Positions 1 through 7,475 of a DNA stretch of 25,348 nt are shown in pieces (position 1 is the first letter of the stretch; each line of letters starts with the position of its first letter). Both the position numbers and the translations under genes were made by a program. Origin of the DNA: JAOTYV01 sp041557595 (GTDB taxonomy: Bacteria > Pseudomonadota > Alphaproteobacteria > UBA8366); assembly GCA_041557595.1 (NCBI GenBank), contig JBFFGE010000050.1:1-25348 (forward strand), read 5' to 3'. The notes below the pieces were generated by a model. That model saw nothing but the letters and a program-made list of their open reading frames with translations, made no database searches and was not told the DNA's origin.

Positions 1-85
1 AATTGGAATCAATTGGAGGCAGAAAAGTTGATCGATTCTATAAAGATAGAGCAGCGAGCGCCAAGATGGGCGCACGCTGCTCTAG
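1..85 (-). repeat. Type I CTAG element, copy A-I (cut by window edge)
   Basis: Read on the minus strand it starts with CTAGAGCAGC and matches the element at 3413-3519 closely for 85 nt; the rest lies left of the window. It holds a hairpin with 15-nt arms (AGAGCAGCGTGCGCC against GGCGCTCGCTGCTCT, one T/T mismatch, 6-nt loop). A strongly conserved spacer follows, AGAATCGATCAACTTTTCTG, and then the start of the AATTG-type palindrome, which is degenerate here. Against the copy at 3413 it lacks a 4-nt bulge and differs in the hairpin loop, while the pairing is kept. It abuts the next element through a shared CTAG at 82-85. Confidence 0.8.
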
Positions 86-188
86 ACCAATTCTTGTTTA
101 GATTGACTCAATTGAAATGGTCTATTTCCTGGTTTTTGCGCAAATACGTCGTCGCGAACCGTTTCGGTTCGCTCGGGATTTGCTCTAG
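82..188 (-). repeat. Type II CTAG element, copy A-II (107 nt)
   Basis: Bounded by CTAG at 82-85 and 185-188. Read on the minus strand it aligns without gaps to 24876-24982, about 90 of 107 positions identical by hand. It carries a perfect 7-bp hairpin with a 3-nt loop at 155-171 (CGAACCG / CGGTTCG). Its distal third (ATTGAGTCAAT to TCTAG) resembles the corresponding end of the type I element at 3413-3519, so the two types look related at their ends but differ in the core. It begins 13 nt downstream of the stop codon of the penicillin-binding protein gene on the same strand. Confidence 0.82.
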
Positions 189-201
189 ATTTTACGGATG
201 C

Positions 202-2199
202 CTATTCCACGATCGACCGGATCCAGCTTCGCAGCCGGTTGTACGTCGAATCCTTGGACTGTTGCGCTTCCTCAGGTTTCGCCGGACTGGGAACGGGCGG
301 CGGCGCGACGTTGGCAAGAAGTTCCTTTTTCTTCGGCATGGCGCCTTCCAGCTGGTAGGCGGCGCTCACGAAGTCGCGCCAAATCTTGGCCGGAAGATCG
401 CCGCCGGTCACCCGATCGGTCGGGCTGTTGTCGTCATTGCCGAGCCATACGCCGACGACAATATCCGCGGTGAAACCGATAAACCACGCATCGCGGTAAT
501 CCTGCGTCGTGCCGGTCTTGCCGGCGATCGGCGCGTGCAGCCGCGCCGCCTTTCCGGTGCCGGAATCGACGGTGGTGATCAGGAGATCGAGCATCTCGTC
601 GCGTTTCCAGGGCAGCGCCGCGGGCGCCCGCGAGGGTGGGCGTTGTCGATACAGCTCCCTGCCCTTGCCGCGCAGCGTTCGAATGCCATACGGACGGACG
701 ACCTTGACGTCGGCCGCCATCGCGGCATAGGCGGCGGTCATTTCCAGCAGCGTCACCTCCGACGCGCCCAGCGCCAGGCTCGGATGCGATTTGATCGGCG
801 ACCGGATGCCGAGACTCTTGGCGACCCCGATGACCCGGCCGCGGCCGACCTGTTCGCTGAGCTGTACCGCCACGGAATTGATCGATTCGGCAAAAGCGGT
901 GCGCAGGCTCACCTCGCCGCGATAGGTGCCGTAGTAGTTCTGCGGGCTCCACTTGTCGATCTCGATCGCCTGGTCGACCATTTCCGAATCGGGCGTCAGG
1001 CCGGCGTCGAACGCGGCGAGATAGACGAACAGCTTGAAGAGCGAACCCGGTTGCCGGCGCGCCTGGGTCGCCCGATTGAATTCGCTTTCGTCGTAATTCC
1101 GGCCGCCAACCATGGCCAGAATCGCGCCGTCGTGATCCATCACGATCATGCTGCCCTGGCCCACGTTCCGGCTATCGCCGGCATTGTTGAGCCAGTGCTC
1201 CAATGTATTTTCCGCCAGCGTCTGCAGGCTATGATTCAGCGTCGTTTCAACCGTCAGATCCGCGCTCAGCGGTCCCAGGATCCTTTCCGATCGCTTGGCG
1301 ACCCAGTCGGCGAAATACCGGCCGCTGCGGCTGGTATGGGTGTTCGGATTGACGGCGAGTTTCACGTTCTGCACCGGCGCCGCGTCGGCGGTCGCTTGAT
1401 CGATATGGCCGGCATCGATCATCGCCTTGAGCACGCGGTTCGCGCGCACCCGCGCGGCCTCCAAATTGCGCGTCGGCGCCAGGTGGGAGGGCGCGCGGAT
1501 CAACCCGGCCAGCATGGCCGACTCCGCAAGCGTCAAGGATTTCGCCGATTTGTTGAAATAGCGTTGCGCCGCGCCGTCGACGCCATAGGCGCCCGCGCCG
1601 AGATAGACCTTGTTGAGGTACCGCACCAGGATCTCGTCCTTGGTCAGCCGGTTCTCCAGCCACAGGGCGATCATCATTTCCTGGATTTTACGTTTGAAGG
1701 TCCGCTCCGAAGACAGGAACGTCACTTTGGCGAGCTGCTGGGTAATCGTACTGCCGCCCTGGCGCACTTCGCCGGCCAACACATTGACCACCGCGGCCCG
1801 CGCCATGCCGATGAAATCGATGCCGATATGCCGGTAGAATCGCCGGTCCTCGATCGAAATCACCGCCTTCACGAGATGGTCCGGCACTTCGTTGAGGTCC
1901 AGGACTTCGGCGGAAAACCGGCCGCGCATGGCGAAAACTTCGCCATTGGCGGCGACAAGGGTCGTGGAGGCGCGCCGCTCCGGCTTTCCGAAATTGTCGG
2001 AAATCGGAAGGGAATAGGCAAAATACGCCAACACGGAAAACCCGATCACCATGAGAACGAGCAGGCTGACCGCCGCCCGGCGGAGCAGGACGAGTGGCGC
2101 GATCCTCGGCCGATCGTCGCCATATCGGTCGCGCCGCCAGGGCATCAAGGCGGTGGCGAAACCGCCCAGTCGTCGTTTGAGGGTATAGGTCCAGCTCAT
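202..2199 (-). CDS. PBP1A-family bifunctional penicillin-binding protein
   Basis: Class A penicillin-binding protein of 665 residues that polymerises glycan strands (GT51) and cross-links peptides (transpeptidase) on the outer face of the inner membrane. A short basic cytoplasmic tail is followed by one membrane segment at about residues 34-60. GT51 motifs: EDRRFYRH with catalytic Glu117, QGGSTITQQ at about 147-155, then RKIQE and NKVYLGAGAYG. Transpeptidase motifs: SLFK (Ser386), SIN (439-441) and KTG (561-563). It is shorter than PBP1A proteins that carry an inserted OB domain. The ATG at 2199 was chosen because the peptide from it starts the usual basic tail; an in-frame TTG at 2274 would add 25 atypical residues. 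It is divergent from a CsgG-like lipoprotein gene. The family is certain, the exact orthologue is not. Confidence 0.95.
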   Translation of the reverse strand: MSWTYTLKRRLGGFATALMPWRRDRYGDDRPRIAPLVLLRRAAVSLLVLMVIGFSVLAYFAYSLPISDNFGKPERRASTTLVAANGEVFAMRGRFSAEVLDLNEVPDHLVKAVISIEDRRFYRHIGIDFIGMARAAVVNVLAGEVRQGGSTITQQLAKVTFLSSERTFKRKIQEMMIALWLENRLTKDEILVRYLNKVYLGAGAYGVDGAAQRYFNKSAKSLTLAESAMLAGLIRAPSHLAPTRNLEAARVRANRVLKAMIDAGHIDQATADAAPVQNVKLAVNPNTHTSRSGRYFADWVAKRSERILGPLSADLTVETTLNHSLQTLAENTLEHWLNNAGDSRNVGQGSMIVMDHDGAILAMVGGRNYDESEFNRATQARRQPGSLFKLFVYLAAFDAGLTPDSEMVDQAIEIDKWSPQNYYGTYRGEVSLRTAFAESINSVAVQLSEQVGRGRVIGVAKSLGIRSPIKSHPSLALGASEVTLLEMTAAYAAMAADVKVVRPYGIRTLRGKGRELYRQRPPSRAPAALPWKRDEMLDLLITTVDSGTGKAARLHAPIAGKTGTTQDYRDAWFIGFTADIVVGVWLGNDDNSPTDRVTGGDLPAKIWRDFVSAAYQLEGAMPKKKELLANVAPPPVPSPAKPEEAQQSKDSTYNRLRSWIRSIVE

Positions 2200-2465
2200 G
2201 GGGCCGTTCTTGATCGCGTGGGCACTGCACAATGCATCGATTTTTCCATTGGAGCAGGGACTATGCCCGGACAATGCGTCACATTCGGGACGCGATCATG
2301 GCCAAATTGTGCACGCGGCGGGCGTATTGTCGCAGCGACAGGACGTTTGTCGCGGATATTTTGGTGCCATAAAGTTGCCGCGAGCATGGATCGTGCGGAT
2401 TCGATACTATATCGACGCCGGGGTCCGCAACGAAGATCGACCGGCGGCGGCAACGAGAGGAATAA
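2200..2465. promoter_or_regulatory. Divergent intergenic promoter region
   Basis: This 266-nt gap separates two divergent starts, so it should hold promoters for both the penicillin-binding protein gene (-) and the lipoprotein gene (+). On the plus strand ACTATATC (2406-2413) resembles the alphaproteobacterial -10 consensus, but no convincing -35 lies at the right distance. A clear Shine-Dalgarno GAGAGG is at 2455-2460. No repeat or RNA gene was recognised here. Confidence 0.4.
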
Positions 2466-3416
2466 ATGGCAGTGAAACCGGAAAAATCGATTCGGCGTCG
2501 TCGTTGGACCCGAATGGCATGTGTCGGCGTCATCGCGGCGGCCGTTGTCTCTGCCTGCGGAACCTCCAAGAACGCCCAAGACGGCGATGCGGCGGCGCAG
2601 GCGGGGTCCGTCGCGCCCCAGGGGCCGGTTCTCGTCGCCGCGATTCCCGCCGTTCGGGGCCCCAAGCGAACCGCAGCGATTGGGTCGGTCGACACCGATG
2701 GGTCGCTTGCCGGAAAATACGGCGCCTGGGACGTGGCGGGCGGCATGGCGGCGATGCTGACGGCGGCAATGGCGGAATCGCAGCGATTCGTCATGATCGA
2801 AAACGCGGAACCGGACGTGAAACCCGCCACGCAGTTCATCGTGCACGCAACCGTTCGGGATTTCGGCAAGCCGACCGTAGCGCCCGCCGGCGCCGCGCCG
2901 CCGGGCGCGGTGTCCCGGTCGGCCGGCAAGATCGTCATGGATGTGCGGCTCGAAGACACGACGACCGGCAGGACCACCGCGTTGCGGCCGGTCGAGGAAA
3001 ATATCGACGCCAGCGGCGGCGTCGACTATGCGGCGATGCGTCTCGGCAGCGCGCGGTTCCTGAAAACGCCGCTCGGCGAAGCGCATCGCCGGGCGGTGAC
3101 GCGAGCGGTGCAGCGGATCGCGATCGAGGCCAATCGCTGGCCCTGGTCCGGACAGGTCGTCCGGTTCGAAAAAGGCGTGGTGCACATCAACGCGGGTACC
3201 GAGATCGGGGTCAAATCCGGCGATGCGTTCACCGTGGAACGTGTCGTGCGCCGTGTCACGGATCCCCAAACCGGCGCGCTGCGGTCGTTGCGCAAAAAGC
3301 CGATCGGGATCTTCAGAACCGACTCGGTCGATGGGACATCCGCCTCGGGACGGTTTTCGCCGACCGATTTCGACATGCCGCGGCAGGGCGACCTGGTGCG
3401 GGTTATTCGGCGCTAG
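2466..3416 (+). CDS. CsgG-like outer-membrane lipoprotein
   Basis: Predicted lipoprotein of 316 residues. The n-region is very basic (RRRRW), a hydrophobic stretch follows, and the lipobox VSAC places the lipidated Cys at residue 31. The central part has the CsgG/LpoB-like pattern of a nucleotide-binding-type fold (GGMAAMLTAAMAESQRFVMI), and the C-terminal part (GQVVRFEKGVVHINAG, IGVKSGDAF) resembles the C-terminal domain of FlgT-type proteins. CsgG-fold lipoproteins serve in curli or holdfast secretion, flagellar assembly and, as LpoB, PBP activation. Which applies here is not shown, but the gene is divergent from a class A PBP. Good SD (GAGAGG, 5 nt before ATG). The stop codon TAG lies in the CTAG edge of the repeat element at 3413. 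Confidence 0.75.
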   Translation: MAVKPEKSIRRRRWTRMACVGVIAAAVVSACGTSKNAQDGDAAAQAGSVAPQGPVLVAAIPAVRGPKRTAAIGSVDTDGSLAGKYGAWDVAGGMAAMLTAAMAESQRFVMIENAEPDVKPATQFIVHATVRDFGKPTVAPAGAAPPGAVSRSAGKIVMDVRLEDTTTGRTTALRPVEENIDASGGVDYAAMRLGSARFLKTPLGEAHRRAVTRAVQRIAIEANRWPWSGQVVRFEKGVVHINAGTEIGVKSGDAFTVERVVRRVTDPQTGALRSLRKKPIGIFRTDSVDGTSASGRFSPTDFDMPRQGDLVRVIRR

Positions 3417-3519
3417 AGCAGCGTGCGCCCATTCGGGCGCACATAAGCTGCTCTATCATTATAGAATCGATCAACTTTTCTGCCTTTAATTGAGTCCAAT
3501 TAAAGGCAGGTTGATCTAG
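3413..3519 (+). repeat. Type I CTAG element, copy B (complete, 107 nt)
   Basis: Complete element with CTAG at both ends (3413-3416 and 3516-3519). Order: a bulged hairpin at 3414-3455 (TAGAGCAGC and GTGCGCCC pairing with GGGCGCAC and GCTGCTCTA, with an ATAA bulge), a spacer shared with copy A-I, then a perfect 13-bp palindrome at 3480-3509 (CTGCCTTTAATTG, loop AGTC, CAATTAAAGGCAG). Its left CTAG contains the stop codon of the upstream lipoprotein gene, and its right part contains the stop codon of the photolyase gene that converges on it. Confidence 0.88.
3414..3509. terminator. Two hairpins between convergent genes, possible bidirectional terminator
   Basis: The two hairpins of element B lie exactly between the ends of two convergent genes. 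The first has 9 + 8 paired bases with a 4-nt loop and a 4-nt bulge; the second has 13 pairs and a 4-nt loop. Neither is followed by a strong T-run on the plus strand, although CAACTTTTCTG lies between them. A role as 3'-end processing or stability element is as likely as classical intrinsic termination. Confidence 0.45.
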
Positions 3520-4975
3520 GTTCCGTCCCGCCGCCGGACGATGCACGGATCTGCGCGACGGCGGCGAGCGCGCGCTGCCGGGCGGCGGCATGGTCGACAA
3601 TCGGTTGCGGATAGGTATCGCCGAGCGAGACCTCGGCGGCGGCCAGGATGGCAGCCGGCGCGGCCCAGGGCTGGTGAATGAATTTGTCCGGCAGCTTCGA
3701 CAGTTCCGGCACCCAACGTCGCACATAGGCGCCATCGGCATCGAATTTCTGGCCTTGCAGGACCGGATTGAAGATTCGGAAATACGGCGCGGCGTCGGCG
3801 CCGCATCCGGCGACCCATTGCCAGTTCGCGGCATTGTTGGCGAGGTCGGCGTCGACCAGCGTGTCCCAGAACCATGCCTCGCCGCGCTGCCAGGGAATCA
3901 AGAGGTGCTTTATCAGGAAGGATGCCGCAACCATGCGAACGCGGTTGTGCATCCAGCCGGTGTGCCAGAGTTCGCGCATCCCCGCATCGACGATCGGATA
4001 ACCGGTCTGGCCCCGTTGCCAGGCCGCGCGGGAGGCGTCGTCGTCGCGCCAGGGGAATCTCTCGAAGTCGTCGCGGAACGGCCGGTCCGGCAGGCTCGGC
4101 CAATGGTGCAGCAAATGCGTCGAGAATTCGCGCCAGACCAATTCGCGCAGGAAGGCCGCCGCCCCGACATCCCGCCCGCCGCCGGCATCCATCGCATGGC
4201 GAATTCGATGCCAGCATTGGCGGGGCCCGATTTCGCCGAAATGGAGATGCGGCGCCAGCCGCGACGTGCCCGCCGTACCGGGGTGGTCGCGGTCCGTCCC
4301 GTAGCGTTCCATGGCATCGCTTAAGAAGGCCTCGAGACGGGTTTTCGCGGCCTCCTCGCCCGGATTCCAGCTTTCCCGTAATCCGCCCGACCAATCGGGC
4401 TTCGTCGGCAGCAGCGCCCAGTCATCCAACACATCGCTATCCGGCGCGCGGGATGGGGGGTGGATCGCCGCCGGGGCGGGAACGGGCGCGGAAATCTCCA
4501 GCGCACGGGTCGCCTTGTGGAACGGCGTAAAAACGCGGAACGGGCGACCATCCTTGGTGGCCACGGCTTCGGGCTCGAACAACAACGCGCCGCCGAAGCG
4601 CCGGCAGGCGACGCCGTCCCGGCCGAGTTCTTCGGCGATTGCCGCTTCTTGCGGCGCGGCATGGGGACCGTATCCCCGGGTGAAGGTCACCTGCCGGGCG
4701 CCGGTTTCGCGGACGATTTTCATCAGGGCTTCGAGGGCCGGTCCGCGGCGCAGGGTCAACGCTCCGCCGCGCCGACGCAGCGTCCGATCGAGTGCGGCGA
4801 GGCTGCCATGCAGCCACCAGCGGCTTGCCGCGCCCGGAGCCCATGCGCCGGGCGTTGTTTCGTCGAGGATGAACACGGCGATGAGCGGCGCGCCGCTGGC
4901 GACCGCCGCCGAGAGCGCCGGGTTATCGGCCAGCCGGAGATCGTGCCGGAACCAATGGATGACGGGCGCCGTCAC
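3500..4975 (-). CDS. phrB: Class I deoxyribodipyrimidine photolyase
   Basis: Light-driven repair of cyclobutane pyrimidine dimers, 491 residues, usual length for the family. The N-terminal antenna-binding domain starts with VIHWFRHDLRL. The FAD-binding domain shows TSRLAPHLHFGEIG (237-250), TGYPIVDAGMREL, HNRVRM (343-348), DADLANN (375-381) and DAAPYFRIFNP (394-404). Trp309, Trp362 and Trp385 match the electron-transfer triad of the E. coli enzyme by spacing. The start is a GTG at 4975, immediately before the conserved N-terminus. It lies 27 nt downstream of a UbiD-family gene on the same strand, so the two may be co-transcribed. Its last five residues (RSTCL) and its TAA stop come from repeat element B. 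Confidence 0.95.
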   Translation of the reverse strand: MTAPVIHWFRHDLRLADNPALSAAVASGAPLIAVFILDETTPGAWAPGAASRWWLHGSLAALDRTLRRRGGALTLRRGPALEALMKIVRETGARQVTFTRGYGPHAAPQEAAIAEELGRDGVACRRFGGALLFEPEAVATKDGRPFRVFTPFHKATRALEISAPVPAPAAIHPPSRAPDSDVLDDWALLPTKPDWSGGLRESWNPGEEAAKTRLEAFLSDAMERYGTDRDHPGTAGTSRLAPHLHFGEIGPRQCWHRIRHAMDAGGGRDVGAAAFLRELVWREFSTHLLHHWPSLPDRPFRDDFERFPWRDDDASRAAWQRGQTGYPIVDAGMRELWHTGWMHNRVRMVAASFLIKHLLIPWQRGEAWFWDTLVDADLANNAANWQWVAGCGADAAPYFRIFNPVLQGQKFDADGAYVRRWVPELSKLPDKFIHQPWAAPAAILAAAEVSLGDTYPQPIVDHAAARQRALAAVAQIRASSGGGTEPRSTCL

Positions 4976-5002
4976 TTGTTCGCACCGCCGGCGACGCCGT
5001 TC

Positions 5003-6634
5003 CTACCAGTCGGTCTCGACATCGCGCACCGAGGTTTCCGGCACCAGCCCGGCTTGCTGGCGTTGCAGGGTGCGCCGGCCGTTTTCCAGATAATCTCCGG
5101 CAGCGGCGCGGGCGGCGTCGTCGTCCCATCGTTCGGTCCAGTCGCCGAGCGAATATCCATACCAGGGCGACATAGGCCGTAACGGCGGCAGGTCCAGGCG
5201 TTCCCAAAGCGCCTTCGCTTTCTCCATGTATTCCTTCTTGGGCAGCGCCAGCGGCGGCATGTCGCTTTTCATCGTGGCGTCGATCAGCAGCGTCGAATCC
5301 TCCTCGCCGCCATGTTCGCGTTTCGGCCCGTGACCCTGGCCGCGATGCTCCAGGATTTGCACGTCCTCGACCGGGTTGTGGCGATACGCCATGGCCCAGA
5401 GCAGCGCGTCCGCATTGTCCGGATCGATATCCTCGTTCACGGCGATGCAGATCTTGCCGCAATCGCCCTTGAACGACGCGGCGCCATAGAGTGCCCGCCA
5501 GACCTCCGTCTTCGGCGTGCCCTTGTCCACCGTGACCACCGTGACCCGCAGCAACCCGGTGAGTGGTTCGTGCAGCGCGACTTTCTTCACGCCCTTGATG
5601 CCCAGCGTATCCCGCAGATGGCCGAGGAACAGCGGCTCGTAGGCAACCCGCTTCATCACGCTCGATTCGCTGGGTGCGACCTGGCTGATATAGGACGGAA
5701 TGATCGGCTTCTTCTTGTGGGTGATCGCGGTGATCTGCATCGGCATATTGAATTCTTCGAGCGCCACATGGCCGTGCGATTCGCCGAACGGCCCTTCGGG
5801 TTCGAGATTTTCCGTGTCGATCAGCCCCTCGATGACGATCTCCGACTCGGCGGGCACCAGCAGGTCGACCGTCCGCGCCTGCACCAGATTGATCGGCGCG
5901 CCGGCGAGGCCGCCCGCGACCTCCACCTCGTCCATGCCGATCGGCAGTTTCTGTGGTCCCATGAAGGCGACATAGGGCGGGCAGCCGAGCACGATGGCGC
6001 AAGGCATCTTTTCGCCCTTCGCCTGATATTTGCGCCAGTGCAGATAGCCGCCGGCGCCGCCGACCCGCGTCGCCATGCGCACCACCAGCCGGTCCGGCGC
6101 CTTCAGGCCGCAGCGATAGGTTCCCATGTTCTGCACGCCGGTCTCGGGGTCGCGCGTGATGGTGTTGGTCGAGGTCAGCGTCGGCGCGGCGTCGAAGCCG
6201 GGTGTCGACACCGGGATCGGCAGGCTGTCCAGCCCGTTGCCCTCGCCCAGCAAGTCGTCGCCGGTGAGTACGACGTCGTGACACGGCGCCTCGTCGACGA
6301 TGGTCGGGGCGATCGGATTGGCGATCGCATGCTGCCATTTGCCGCCGATCTCCTCGACCGGCACCTCCATACCCGTGCTGTAGACATCCTGATTGGCCGC
6401 CAGGGCGCCGACGACCACGGGAATCGGAAATTTGCGGCCCTTGCCGTCGGTGACGTTGTTGAACAGGAAGGCCTTGCGATCCTTCTCGGCAAGCCCGCCG
6501 CAGAACTGCCAGCGCACCAGCGGATGCATCTCGCTGTCCTTGTCGACCGGCTCGTCGACGGTGACCAGCAGATCCGCCTTGTCCAGCGCGGCGAGGTGGT
6601 CGTGGAGGTCGCGATAAGGGCGGTCCGTAGTCAT
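5003..6634 (-). CDS. UbiD-family prFMN-dependent (de)carboxylase
   Basis: UbiD-family proteins reversibly decarboxylate unsaturated or aromatic acids using prenylated FMN, which is made by a UbiX partner not present in this window. At 543 residues the protein carries the family landmarks NTITRDPETG (157-166), QNMGTYRCG, and the acid motif EGPFGESHGH with Glu280 and Glu285, matching the catalytic acid pair of Fdc1/UbiD. The true substrate cannot be read from the sequence. Several family members act on aromatic acids outside ubiquinone synthesis, and nothing nearby makes ubiquinone, so ubiD itself is not assigned. The ATG at 6634 precedes the typical start (DRPYRDLHDHLAAL). It is divergent from a VOC gene across a 138-nt gap. 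Confidence 0.9.
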   Translation of the reverse strand: MTTDRPYRDLHDHLAALDKADLLVTVDEPVDKDSEMHPLVRWQFCGGLAEKDRKAFLFNNVTDGKGRKFPIPVVVGALAANQDVYSTGMEVPVEEIGGKWQHAIANPIAPTIVDEAPCHDVVLTGDDLLGEGNGLDSLPIPVSTPGFDAAPTLTSTNTITRDPETGVQNMGTYRCGLKAPDRLVVRMATRVGGAGGYLHWRKYQAKGEKMPCAIVLGCPPYVAFMGPQKLPIGMDEVEVAGGLAGAPINLVQARTVDLLVPAESEIVIEGLIDTENLEPEGPFGESHGHVALEEFNMPMQITAITHKKKPIIPSYISQVAPSESSVMKRVAYEPLFLGHLRDTLGIKGVKKVALHEPLTGLLRVTVVTVDKGTPKTEVWRALYGAASFKGDCGKICIAVNEDIDPDNADALLWAMAYRHNPVEDVQILEHRGQGHGPKREHGGEEDSTLLIDATMKSDMPPLALPKKEYMEKAKALWERLDLPPLRPMSPWYGYSLGDWTERWDDDAARAAAGDYLENGRRTLQRQQAGLVPETSVRDVETDW

Positions 6635-6772
6635 GCCAAGAAATCCCGAGGTTTTGAGGCGGCGGTCGATCTGCGCGGGTATCGGTCCCGTATACGGATT
6701 ATCGGCTTAACGCACAACACGAGGTAGGGTAGACTTTCACCCGGTGACGGAAACGCTTGGAGGAAGACGGCT

Positions 6773-7213
6773 ATGCGCGTGCAATCGCTTGGCCATGTGG
6801 TGTTGAAGGTGCGGGATCTGGAGCGCTCGGTGCCGTTCTATGCCGGGGTTCTTGGGCTCACGGAAGTCGCGCGCAACGAGCGCGGCATGGTGTTCTTCTC
6901 GATCGACGGCAACCATCATGACATCGCGCTGATCGAAATGGGCGCCGATGCGCCGGCCGCGCCGGCCGTCTCGCCGGGTCTCGCCCATGTCGCGCTCAAG
7001 GTCGGCGACGATCTCGACGCGCTGCGCGACGCCAAGGCGGTGCTGGAGGCGAATGGCGTCGAACTTGTCCGCGTTGCGGACCATATCGTCAGCAAGTCGC
7101 TGTATTTCCAGGACCCGGACGGCAACGAACTCGAACTGTTCGTCGACGGCGACCCGCAGACATGGCGCGACGATCCCGGCATCGTTGCGACCCGGTTGCC
7201 GCTGGAGCTCTAG
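6773..7213 (+). CDS. VOC-family (glyoxalase/extradiol-dioxygenase-like) protein
   Basis: A 146-residue protein with two beta-alpha-beta-beta-beta modules of the vicinal-oxygen-chelate fold. His8 (LGHVVLKV), His72 (LAHVALKV) and Glu121 (NELELF) form the 2-His-1-Glu metal site seen in type I extradiol dioxygenases, and the YFQDPDGNELELF segment is typical of the second module. Members include glyoxalases, catechol 2,3-dioxygenases and resistance proteins; the substrate is unknown. SD GGAGGAA lies 8 nt before the ATG. A link to the divergent UbiD gene (aromatic acid metabolism) is possible but rests on position only. Confidence 0.85.
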   Translation: MRVQSLGHVVLKVRDLERSVPFYAGVLGLTEVARNERGMVFFSIDGNHHDIALIEMGADAPAAPAVSPGLAHVALKVGDDLDALRDAKAVLEANGVELVRVADHIVSKSLYFQDPDGNELELFVDGDPQTWRDDPGIVATRLPLEL

Positions 7214-7230
7214 GCGTCTGACCCCAGCCT

Positions 7231-7340
7231 GCCATCCCGGCCGCAGCGAAGCGGAGAGCCGGGATCCCGAGTGTCATGGGCGTACATTCGCGCCATGGAC
7301 CCCGGAACGGCGCGGCTGCGCCGCTTTTACGGGGTGACGG
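7231..7340. repeat. Intergenic palindromic repeat unit (CCGGGATCC type)
   Basis: Two successive hairpins fill much of the 262-nt gap before the ThDP enzyme gene. The first pairs ATCCCGGC (7234-7241) with GCCGGGAT (7258-7265). The second pairs ACCCCG (7299-7304) with CGGGGT (7330-7335), with an inner CGGCGC/GCGCCG stem (7308-7323). The outer ends (CCATCCCG and CGGGGTGACGG) are themselves roughly inverted, as in dispersed palindromes common between genes in high-GC alphaproteobacteria. Only one copy is seen here, so dispersal is inferred. Confidence 0.55.
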
Positions 7341-7475
7341 CGAAATTTTCGCGGTAAGCGGCATTCGCACAGGTGTCTGCGCCGGCGTCGGCTTGCGCTG
7401 TCCCAACGCAATGACTAAGCATGACCGGCGGGCCGGTTTTCCGGCGACGACAAGAATCGTAGGGAGAGAACGCCG

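Noticed and set aside
2200..2274. Upstream TTG start for the penicillin-binding protein
   Set aside because: The 25 extra residues include two Cys and no family resemblance; the ATG at 2199 fits the usual cytoplasmic tail.
13..2475. 820-codon plus-strand open frame opposite the penicillin-binding protein gene
   Set aside because: It is a GC-driven antisense shadow with Arg-rich, domainless sequence, and it runs through two repeat elements.
3487..3504. TTAA...TTAA in the type I palindrome as a CtrA site
   Set aside because: The spacing between the TTAA halves is 10, not 7; the pattern is explained by the palindrome.
3413..3519. CRISPR or tRNA-like structure in the repeat-rich gaps
   Set aside because: Repeats are not regularly spaced with unique spacers, and the hairpins do not form a cloverleaf or carry tRNA consensus boxes.
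4923..6338. 471-codon minus-strand frame overlapping the UbiD-family gene
   Set aside because: Another frame of the same strand as the well-supported UbiD-family gene; no recognisable motifs.
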